NCBI GenBank assembly: GCA_031383555.1
Contig: JANMZR010000164.1
Span: forward strand, 1-5,568
DNA length: 5,568 bases
Direction: 5' to 3'
Source: JANMZR01 sp031383555
GTDB taxonomy: Bacteria > Bacteroidota > Bacteroidia > Cytophagales > Spirosomataceae
Each line of letters opens with the position of its first letter. Position 1 is the first letter of the stretch. Shown in pieces: positions 1 through 5,568 of the stretch. The notes beneath the pieces are model-generated. The model had not been told where the DNA came from. It was given only the letters and a program-made list of their open reading frames with translations, and searched no databases. A program made the translations under genes and the position numbers.

Positions 1-156
1 GCTTTAAAACCAATCAACTTTGTATTGTAAAACAAATTCTACTTAATTGAAGTCCAAAAAGAGTGATACGCCAAATTCGAAAAGGCCAATACCTATAATT
101 AATTGATTTTGACGAACGTCTAAGCTGCTTGAGCTATTGGTAAATGCAGATACATA
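1..156. other. Non-coding flank, possible tail of decayed desaturase gene
   Basis: No intact gene is visible. On the minus strand, directly after the stop codon at 157-159 and in the same frame, about 35 further codons stay open until a TAA near position 44. They read as a polar stretch followed by a hydrophobic run (IIGIGLFEFGVSLFLDF). Some members of the desaturase family carry an extra hydrophobic C-terminal segment, so this could be the continuation of the pseudogene past a nonsense mutation. A run of 35 codons without a stop is also possible by chance, so this is a weak inference. No terminator or RNA gene was seen. Confidence 0.3.
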
Positions 157-752
157 TTAATTTAAAATATGACTCTGAATGCTATAGGAAGGCCTTTTCG
201 TTCTTATAAGAAAGAACCATAACTTCAGTAAGCTGATGGTTCCAGTAGGACTCCATCCAGAGGGATTGATTAAATACCCCAATTTATCTTTCCAATTTGT
301 AGCCGTTTTTATTTGATTTCGTAGCCATTTAAAACCTTCAAATTCTACTTTAATAAGATTTGAAGTTTCGATATTTGCTATTAAACCATAAATTGGAGCC
401 TCATTATCTTCTCTGCTGAATGTACCAAATAGAATATCCCAAATGATTAACACTTGCCAATAGTTTTTGTCTAAATATTTCACATTTGAGCCATGATGCA
501 CGTTGCGGTTACTTGGGGTGCCCAGCATATATTCCAAAAAGCCGATGTTTTTATCAAATTGGTATGATTAAAAATACCCCAAACATTAGTAGCCCCAATA
601 ATCGCAGCGAATTGAAGAATATCAATTCCCAAAACTGGCATCAACCAGAAAAATGTACCAGAGAAAGTATCCGAAAAGGTACCCCGATTTGCAATTGAAA
701 AATTCAGATCTTGCGAACTATGATACAAAGCAATCGAATTATAAATATTGTA
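157..752 (-). pseudogene. Sterol desaturase / fatty acid hydroxylase, degraded
   Basis: The intact family are integral membrane di-iron enzymes of about 260-400 residues that hydroxylate or desaturate lipids, using histidine clusters (HxxxH, HxxHH, HxxHH). Two minus-strand pieces in different frames together match the C-terminal half. The upstream piece, open from 752, contains YHSSQDLNFS and IFNHTNLI. The downstream piece (frame ending at 157) contains LGTPSNRNVHHGSN, YLDKNYWQVLIIWDILFGTF, and WKDKLGYLINPSGW. They join if one base is added to the A5 tract at 536-540, restoring ...SAFLEYMLGTPS. Everything before the HHSS region is absent: a TAA at 753-755 closes the frame, and no membrane segments or first histidine box are found up to 940. 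Metal ligands are also eroded: the usual HxVHHSS reads IALYHSS, and the usual TPSHHRVHHG reads TPSNRNVHHG. The frameshift alone could be a sequencing error, but lost ligands plus the missing N-terminus argue for real decay. Confidence 0.88.
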
Positions 753-940
753 TTACTTAGTTTCCTTTTTTAATAATATATCTATTTGTTTTCCAAAATA
801 AGCTGAAAGGTTTTCATTTGATAGGCATTGAAATTAGGTTTCAAAATGCCCTTTTCAATTTTTATTTTTTTTGCAAATTGGATTCATTATGCGTTGTTTG
901 CCAAACTAGGTGTATCAAATCTTTAGCTGCCACCCATTTT
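753..940. other. Intergenic spacer downstream of PQQ dehydrogenase gene
   Basis: This spacer separates the 3' end of the PQQ dehydrogenase gene from the desaturase remnant. It is AT-rich with long T/A tracts (for example 856-872). I found no GC-rich hairpin followed by a T-run on the minus strand, so no intrinsic terminator can be called. A short minus-strand frame of about 33 codons (including KIEKGILKPNF and MKTFQLILENK) is open around 770-880 and looks somewhat protein-like. It lacks a convincing start for most of its length and matches no family I recognise. Confidence 0.4.
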
Positions 941-3292
941 TCACAATGACAGTGCCACTAATTCTCCAGGGTGGCCAACTGTTCCTACTGCCACCACAAT
1001 ATATTGTTTACCATTGATGGAATAGGTCATGGGCACACCTGTTTGATTCGCAGGTAATTCAAATTCGGAAATTATTTTTCCGGTAGCTTTATTATGTGCC
1101 CTGAAAACCTTTCCGCCCCCGCCGTCTGAGGCATATAAGCCAGAGCCTTCACCCGCAAATAGCAGTGATTTAGTAACTAACATACCCACTCGCTCAGGTG
1201 AGCCAGTTCTTGGTATTTTTATTCCTTTCAAAGCCGGAATGTTTTTAACCCAGTCTGGTGTGTCTGAGTTGGGTATCATCCATTTGTGTTCGCCTTTATT
1301 AAGGTCTATGGCGGTTATTCTGCCATAAGGTGGTTTGACTAAGGGCAAGCCATAAGGTCCTATTCTTGAATTACCCATAAATGCCACATAATCCATATCT
1401 CCAGTTCCTTTTGCAGAAGGTTCAATGCTCATAGGTCTCAAAACAGTACTTGAAGAAATATACAATACGCCTGTCTCAGGGTCAAAAACTCCACCCTGCC
1501 AATTGGCTCCCCCTACGGCATCGGGTATCATTAAAGTACCTAATTCCCTAGGCGGATTATAAAGATTTACGGGTGTGTACAAAGGTCCTTTGTGAAATTT
1601 AGAAGCGATTTTTAAGGCTTCTTTTTTTATTTCAGGTGTAAAATCAACAAGAATATCGTCTGAATATCCTTGTCTATCAAAAGGTGCAGGTTTGCTTGGA
1701 CAGGGCTGAGTTGGGGAAGTGACTTCTCCAGGAACATTGCTTTTTGGAACATTTCGCTCCTCAATAGGCCAAATCGATTGTCCAGTAATTCTATCGAAAA
1801 CAAAAGTAAATGCTTGTTTGGTAACTTGTACCACCACTTTTTTAGGTTTACCGTCTACTAAAATATCTGCCAAAATTGGTGGAGCTGGCAAATCATAATC
1901 CCAGATGTCATGATGAACCAATTGATAATGCCAAACTCTTTCGCCAGTTTTGGCATTTAAACAAACCAAACTTTGTGAAAATAAATTGTCGCCTGGTCGA
2001 TGCCCGCCATAGAAATCCCCCGTAGCGGCCTCAATCGGCAGATATACATAGCCCAAGGCTGGATCAGCTGTCAAAGGTGCCCAAGCTCCTGCATTGCCCG
2101 TATATTTCCAGCTTTCATCTTTCCAAGTTTCGTTTCCAACCTCACCAGCTTGCGGAATAGTATTAAAAGTCCAGATTTTTTTACCCGTTTTAATATCATA
2201 GCCCAAAATATCGCCTCTTACCTGACTTTTTGAGCTCGGAGCTAAACCAACAGGAAAACTCGAACCAATTACAATCACATCATTAACAATAATGGGTGGC
2301 GATGTGGAGCCTATGGTGGAAGTAGAGGGATCCATCTGACTGTCTAAGCCTTTTTTTAAGTCCACTATTCCGTTTTCACCAAAATCACTTAACAAACGAC
2401 CCATTTTGGCATCCAAAGCGACCAATTGAAAACTTGGTGACACAAAAACAATCTTATCGTTTCCATGTTCGGTGTCTTCCCAATAGGCTACACCTCGACC
2501 TGAGTTTTGCCTTGGCACATATGCTTTTCGCTCTTTTTTGTCTAATCTAAAAGTCCAAAGCGTTTCTCCAGTTTCGCCGTCTATGGCTGCAATACTTCTG
2601 CTGAGGCCAGCTGTTGTATAGAGTATGCCCTTGGCCATCAAGGGCGTAGATTTGAAATAAAACTCAGGATTGGGGCCAAAATTGTCGGTTTTCCATCGCC
2701 AAGCTATTTTCAGTTGGCCTACATTTTCTTCATTTATTTGTGCAAGAGAAGAATAATTGGTGCTTGCAAGATCTCCACGGTGCTGTTTCCAGTCTGCTTC
2801 TATAGTTTTGGGTTTATTGTTTACCAAAGCTGGTTTAAAACTCCTACTTATTCTTGACGGCGGTGCCATCCCCATCATGATTTTCTGTGTTGTATTCTTA
2901 AACGATAAAGGTTTTTCACCTACTGGAAAGCCATTTGCATTTAACATAAAAGCTATAAGGGCGGTATACTTATTTTCATCCAAAGAATTGGGCTGCGTTT
3001 TTGGCATTGTTGTTTTGGTATACAGATAAAGTTCTCTCAGGCTTTTGTTTTTCCACTTGATTTGAAACTTTTCACCAACCAAAGCCGAGCCACCCTCGCT
3101 TCCTCGAAGGTCAGTACCATGGCATGATGCACAGTTATTGGCGTAGACTTCGGAAACAGATGCAACTTGCTCGCTGGTAAATACGCCATTCAGCGCCGTT
3201 GACGGTTCAATGTTAATGCTTGATTTGGTTTGAGAAAATACAAGTGGTATTGAAGCCATCATGCAAAGAAGTATTATTAATGTCTTTTTCAT
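941..3292 (-). CDS. Exported cytochrome c–PQQ-dependent dehydrogenase
   Basis: This is a 783-residue quinoprotein that should oxidise a sugar, polyol or alcohol in the periplasm and pass electrons from PQQ through its own haem c to the respiratory chain. Residues 1-20 form a Sec signal peptide (MKKT, then a hydrophobic core ending VFS), which supports the ATG start. Residues about 38-122 form a class I cytochrome c domain with C54-A-S-C57-H58 and a likely axial ligand M96 (TTMPKTQ). From about 167 to the end is an eight-bladed-type PQQ propeller, with repeated blade motifs such as GETLWTF (242), GKKIWTF (370) and GERVWHY (450). The active-site region reads HHDIWDYDLPAPP (460-472); K492 (TKQAF) and D465 fit the spacing of the Asp/Lys pair of membrane glucose dehydrogenase. 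PGEVTSPTQP (521-530), GGANW (594-598) and TGVPMTY (751-757) are also glucose-dehydrogenase-like motifs. The gene looks intact and full length. No adjacent-cysteine pair of methanol-dehydrogenase type is present. The true substrate is not known. It lies 103 bp after the CBM9-like gene on the same strand. Confidence 0.94.
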   Translation of the reverse strand: MKKTLIILLCMMASIPLVFSQTKSSINIEPSTALNGVFTSEQVASVSEVYANNCASCHGTDLRGSEGGSALVGEKFQIKWKNKSLRELYLYTKTTMPKTQPNSLDENKYTALIAFMLNANGFPVGEKPLSFKNTTQKIMMGMAPPSRISRSFKPALVNNKPKTIEADWKQHRGDLASTNYSSLAQINEENVGQLKIAWRWKTDNFGPNPEFYFKSTPLMAKGILYTTAGLSRSIAAIDGETGETLWTFRLDKKERKAYVPRQNSGRGVAYWEDTEHGNDKIVFVSPSFQLVALDAKMGRLLSDFGENGIVDLKKGLDSQMDPSTSTIGSTSPPIIVNDVIVIGSSFPVGLAPSSKSQVRGDILGYDIKTGKKIWTFNTIPQAGEVGNETWKDESWKYTGNAGAWAPLTADPALGYVYLPIEAATGDFYGGHRPGDNLFSQSLVCLNAKTGERVWHYQLVHHDIWDYDLPAPPILADILVDGKPKKVVVQVTKQAFTFVFDRITGQSIWPIEERNVPKSNVPGEVTSPTQPCPSKPAPFDRQGYSDDILVDFTPEIKKEALKIASKFHKGPLYTPVNLYNPPRELGTLMIPDAVGGANWQGGVFDPETGVLYISSSTVLRPMSIEPSAKGTGDMDYVAFMGNSRIGPYGLPLVKPPYGRITAIDLNKGEHKWMIPNSDTPDWVKNIPALKGIKIPRTGSPERVGMLVTKSLLFAGEGSGLYASDGGGGKVFRAHNKATGKIISEFELPANQTGVPMTYSINGKQYIVVAVGTVGHPGELVALSL

Positions 3293-3317
3293 TGCTTGAC
3301 TATTAATGAATAATGAT

Positions 3318-3325
3318 CAAAAATA
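3318..3325 (-). promoter_or_regulatory. Possible Bacteroidota -7 box
   Basis: The minus strand reads TATTTTTG, which matches the Bacteroidota -7 consensus TAnnTTTG, 25 bases before the ATG of the PQQ dehydrogenase gene. An overlapping TATAAT lies at 3325-3330. No TTTG -33 element is found at the expected spacing, and such strings are common in AT-rich DNA. It is a weak candidate for an internal promoter that would let the dehydrogenase be expressed separately from the CBM9-like gene. Confidence 0.2.
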
Positions 3326-3395
3326 TTATAAAAAGATTGGTTTATACCATTTTTTTGAGCCAAATAATGTAAAGATTTTATAAGATTAAATTCAG

Positions 3396-4193
3396 TTATT
3401 CAACAAACGCCACTTTACTCCATTTTTCAGGCAAATGTGTATCATAAATACCGTGACTGCTTAATACCATTGCAGGATGTGGCTGTACTTCTTTGCCGCT
3501 AACCATTAGTTTTTGAAAACGTCCTAAAAATAGATTCCAAATATCGCCATTGGTAGGTGGAATGCTTCTGCCATTGGCCAATAAAGCTAAACTACGCCAA
3601 GGAATGGCAATCTCAGCAGTCCAGCCTTTATCTATATCTTTGTGATTATTGAGAGTACCATCAATATTTACTGCAGTTTCTAAGCCTTCCATATCAAAAT
3701 TTGTAAAGGCCCAACGAATGCCCCGTGGGTTTGTACCCTTCCAGAAACTTGCTCCAGTGCGGTCATAATCGCCACCAAACGTATATGCCTGTGAGTTATG
3801 CACATCAAATGCTGGAATATCAAATTTACTGCCTTTTGTGTAGGCATCTTTCCAAATAAAAAATACTTCATAAATGGTATTGGCAGCATTGAATTCCAGT
3901 TCGTAATAACAATCGCCACCATCGATAAAAACTTCTAAATCATTTTCTAAAAAGATAATACTATCTCTATCGGTAAGTTTGGCTTCTAAAAAAGGTTCTT
4001 CTGCAACAAAGGCAATATATAGATGGCTATGGTTCCAAAGAATGGCTGTTTGAGTATTATACATGCCGGCATCCCCTGTCACTATATCTACAAAACGTTT
4101 GCTCCATGTGGCATTTTTCCAAATGTCTTTGCTTACATCTCCGTCTATTTTGATAGACGTATTTATTTTTTTTGCTTGATAATCAATCATCAT
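3396..4193 (-). CDS. CBM9-like (DOMON-type fold) carbohydrate-binding protein
   Basis: This 265-residue protein is a stand-alone member of the carbohydrate-binding module 9-like family, a beta-sandwich fold first known from xylanases. Family signatures in order are IKIDGDVSKDIWKNA (14-28), the first strand region; TQTAILWNHSHLYIAF (47-62); NDLEVFIDGGDCYYELEFNA (84-103), the acidic core of the fold; AVNIDGTLNN (174-183); and DKGWTAEIAIPWRSL (188-202). It ends with SHGIYDTHLPEKWSKVAF (246-263). The protein starts directly with the fold and has no signal peptide, lipobox or membrane segment. An in-frame TAA at 4200-4202 rules out a longer start; ATG at 4191 or the next ATG at 4188 are both possible. 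A cytoplasmic location is therefore predicted, unlike CBM9 modules of secreted xylanases. Ligand and role are unknown. It is upstream of and co-oriented with the PQQ dehydrogenase gene, which suggests a shared carbohydrate-related function. Confidence 0.88.
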   Translation of the reverse strand: MMIDYQAKKINTSIKIDGDVSKDIWKNATWSKRFVDIVTGDAGMYNTQTAILWNHSHLYIAFVAEEPFLEAKLTDRDSIIFLENDLEVFIDGGDCYYELEFNAANTIYEVFFIWKDAYTKGSKFDIPAFDVHNSQAYTFGGDYDRTGASFWKGTNPRGIRWAFTNFDMEGLETAVNIDGTLNNHKDIDKGWTAEIAIPWRSLALLANGRSIPPTNGDIWNLFLGRFQKLMVSGKEVQPHPAMVLSSHGIYDTHLPEKWSKVAFVE

Positions 4194-4631
4194 CCTGGTT
4201 TATTTATAAATAAATACTTGAGTCTCCCTTGATAAGGTAATGTAGCTCGGATTCATCACTACTGTGTTAAAGGGAAAACTTCCATTTTTATCTGATGTTA
4301 CGGCTCATACAGTAACAAACTTTTGATTTTTTAAACTTGGATGATGGGGTACTTTTTCGTTTTTCTCATTTTTTTGCTTTGATCAATTCGTCCTAACTAT
4401 CTTGTGTAAAGAAGTAAGATGGCCCCACTAATTTTGCCCCTTTAAAAGCAACAAACTGCTCCTTTGACTAACTACAAAACGTTTTCAGAACTCTTTTATT
4501 GGCAACAATATGTTACTTTTATCAATTAATTAGTAATATTAGTTTTCAAATATATCTCACTATTATTCATTTGGCGCCGTGAATATATTATGTATAACCT
4601 ATAATTTTTTTCTAAACCTTTTTGTCTATTA

Positions 4632-4662
4632 TTTAAATATTATTACGAGTTTAAATATTATT
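4632..4662. repeat. 13-bp direct repeat, 18-bp period
   Basis: TTTAAATATTATT occurs perfectly at 4632-4644 and again at 4650-4662, separated by ACGAG. It lies 69-99 bases before the aminotransferase ATG. The 18-bp period puts the copies a little under two helical turns apart, as in some tandem regulator sites. The second copy runs into TATTTTTG (4659-4666), a match to the Bacteroidota -7 box TAnnTTTG on the plus strand, but no -33 TTTG is found at normal spacing. The repeat is real; a regulatory role is a guess because the composition is almost pure A/T. Confidence 0.5.
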
Positions 4663-4707
4663 TTTGAAATTCTAATAAATTTCTAGTAGATTTTGCTCCA
4701 CAATATA

Positions 4708-4723
4708 TTAAATTTAAATTTAA
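4708..4723. repeat. 16-bp perfect palindrome before aminotransferase start
   Basis: TTAAATTTAAATTTAA is its own reverse complement and ends 7 bases before the ATG at 4731. It contains only A and T and has an internal 6-bp period, so it may be a chance product of composition. Its position would fit an operator or an mRNA structure affecting initiation. No Shine-Dalgarno sequence is seen in the leader (AAAAAAGAT precedes the ATG), as is usual for Bacteroidota. Confidence 0.4.
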
Positions 4724-4730
4724 AAAAGAT

Positions 4731-5568
4731 ATGTATATGCAAAACTTCAACTCTCGCCGTGAATGGCTCAAAAAAAGCAGCCTGATTACTTTATCAAGTT
4801 TTTTGACTTCAAGTCCAACATTTGCATTTTCAGACAGAATCAGGGTCTTTGATGACGATATGATCCATTTAGATAAAAATGAAAATCCATATGGTGTTTC
4901 TCCAATGGCGTTGAAAGCACTCCAAAGCTCAATAAGTGTGAGCAACCGCTATTTAGTGACTTCTGCAAAGGAAAAATTATTACAAAAATTGGCATCAAGA
5001 GAAAACTTGAGCCCAGCAAACTTTATCACCACATCCGGTTCAATAGAAGTATTGGGCCTTACCAGTATTTATGTTTCACAAAACAAAGGGAGTGTCATTT
5101 GCCCCTATCCTACTTTTGCCACTTTGCCAAATAGCTGTAAGAGATTAGGTATGGAATTGATCAATGTACCTGTGTCTGGCAATAAAATTATCGATTTAGA
5201 AGCAATGAAAGCAAAAATAAAAGATGATACTCGCTTGGTTTATTTATGCAATCCAAATAATCCAACAGGTACCATATTGAATATTAAAATTCTTCGTGAT
5301 TTTGTTGAAGAGGTAAGTAAAAAAACAATAGTATTAGTGGACGAAGCTTATTTTGAATTTCTTAATCAATCAGTATCTGATATGGTAAAAATCAATAAAA
5401 ACGTATTGGTAAGTCGTACTTTTTCAAAAGTATATGGTTTTGCAGGTTTACGTGTGGGTTATCTTATTGGGCATACCGAAACGCTCAAAGAAATGGTCAA
5501 ATTTCAAGCTACAAGCACAATGGGTATTTCGAATATTGTTGTTAATGCCGCCATAGCAGCACTTGACG
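4731..5568 (+). CDS. Tat-exported HisC-like aminotransferase (3' end cut by window)
   Basis: This is a fold type I PLP-dependent aminotransferase of class I/II, closest in motifs to histidinol-phosphate aminotransferase; 279 codons are visible, and about 100 more would be expected. The N-terminus is a twin-arginine signal: S8-R9-R10-E11-W12-L13-K14, a hydrophobic stretch at 18-33, and a likely cleavage after TFA (A32). The catalytic domain follows: LDKNENPYG (47-55), TTSGSIEVLGL (100-110, cofactor phosphate region), YPTFATLP (126-133), CNPNNPTG (173-180, with N177 contacting PLP), LVDEAYFEF (202-210, with D204 and Y207), and RTFSKVYGFAGLRVGY (229-244), with Schiff-base lysine K233 and carboxylate-binding R241. 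All key residues are present. ATG 4731 and in-frame ATG 4737 are both possible starts; an upstream in-frame TGA at 4665 and lack of other starts exclude a longer protein. Because of the export signal and the lack of other his genes in view, it is probably not the biosynthetic HisC. The substrate is unknown. Confidence 0.93.
   Translation, partial: MYMQNFNSRREWLKKSSLITLSSFLTSSPTFAFSDRIRVFDDDMIHLDKNENPYGVSPMALKALQSSISVSNRYLVTSAKEKLLQKLASRENLSPANFITTSGSIEVLGLTSIYVSQNKGSVICPYPTFATLPNSCKRLGMELINVPVSGNKIIDLEAMKAKIKDDTRLVYLCNPNNPTGTILNIKILRDFVEEVSKKTIVLVDEAYFEFLNQSVSDMVKINKNVLVSRTFSKVYGFAGLRVGYLIGHTETLKEMVKFQATSTMGISNIVVNAAIAALD

Larger units (their letters stand above)
4194..4730. other. Divergent intergenic region with possible coding remnants
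   Basis: This 537-bp region separates the minus-strand CBM9-like gene from the plus-strand aminotransferase gene and must hold both start regions. The right half (about 4500-4730) is extremely AT-rich with repeats and a palindrome listed separately. The left half is less AT-biased. On the minus strand, two stretches read like protein: about 4397-4468 (SKEQFVAFKGAKLVGPSYFF, then TQDS, TAG, DELIKAKK) and about 4203-4304 (AVTSDKNGSFPF, NTVVMNPSYITLSRETQVFI, preceded by a TGA). They are in different frames and interrupted by stops. I recognise no family, and chance reading is possible. No tRNA, riboswitch or clear terminator was found. Confidence 0.4.

Noticed and set aside
855..880. CAATTT...AAATTG inverted repeat around a T-run downstream of the PQQ gene.
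   Set aside because: The stem has 6 A/T-rich pairs and the T-tract lies in the loop on the wrong strand, so it does not fit an intrinsic terminator for the minus-strand gene.
2757..3029. Plus-strand open frame of 90 codons opposite the PQQ dehydrogenase gene.
   Set aside because: It lies wholly antisense to a well-supported gene, has no recognisable domain, and is explained as a shadow frame.
3335..3352. Small inverted repeat TGGT-ATAA-ACCA between the CBM9-like and PQQ genes as a possible terminator.
   Set aside because: The stem is only 4 bp and no proper T-run follows directly, so it is too weak to call a terminator.
3680..3922. Minus-strand open frame of 80 codons within the CBM9-like gene in another frame.
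   Set aside because: The CBM9-like frame has continuous family motifs over the same bases; this is an out-of-frame shadow.
4575..4764. CGCCGTGAAT occurs at 4575-4584 and again at 4755-4764 inside the Tat signal codons.
   Set aside because: A single 10-bp match in about 500 bases is plausible by chance, the flanking bases do not extend it, and no duplicated signal-peptide coding is seen at the first copy.
4658..4945. Minus-strand open frame of 95 codons overlapping the aminotransferase start.
   Set aside because: It is antisense to the strongly supported Tat-aminotransferase coding sequence and shows no family motif.
1..5568. Search for CRISPR arrays, tRNAs, insertion sequences and attachment sites.
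   Set aside because: No regularly spaced repeats, cloverleaf-like segments, transposase motifs or terminal inverted repeats were seen.

Overview
The window is AT-rich DNA, most likely from a free-living, probably aquatic Bacteroidota bacterium (Cytophagia/Flavobacteriia-like). This rests on the protein families, the low-GC codon choice, A/T-rich leaders without clear Shine-Dalgarno sites, and a signal-less CBM9-like protein of a type I associate with Bacteroidota. It is an inference from sequence character, not a taxonomic match.

Layout. Positions 1-156 hold no intact gene but may contain the frayed tail of the next element. Positions 157-752 (minus) are a degraded sterol desaturase / fatty acid hydroxylase gene: the N-terminal half is missing, there is a one-base frameshift in an A5 tract at 536-540, and several metal-binding histidines are replaced. 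Positions 753-940 are non-coding. Positions 941-3292 (minus) encode an intact exported quinoprotein dehydrogenase with an N-terminal cytochrome c domain followed by a PQQ beta-propeller. After a 103-bp gap, 3396-4193 (minus) encodes a complete CBM9-like protein without a signal peptide. Positions 4194-4730 are a 537-bp divergent intergenic region with AT-rich repeats and possible coding remnants. From 4731 to the window end (plus) runs the first 279 codons of a histidinol-phosphate-aminotransferase-like PLP enzyme with a twin-arginine signal peptide.

How the parts may work together. The CBM9-like gene and the PQQ dehydrogenase gene are co-oriented and may be co-transcribed. Together they suggest handling of a carbohydrate or related polyol, with periplasmic oxidation passing electrons through haem c to the respiratory chain; the substrate cannot be read from sequence. 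The aminotransferase is transcribed away from them and is probably a separate unit. Its Tat signal fits export of a folded, cofactor-loaded enzyme. I see no complete new multi-gene system here. The most interesting items are the Tat-exported aminotransferase, the decaying desaturase, and the cytochrome/PQQ plus CBM9 pair.
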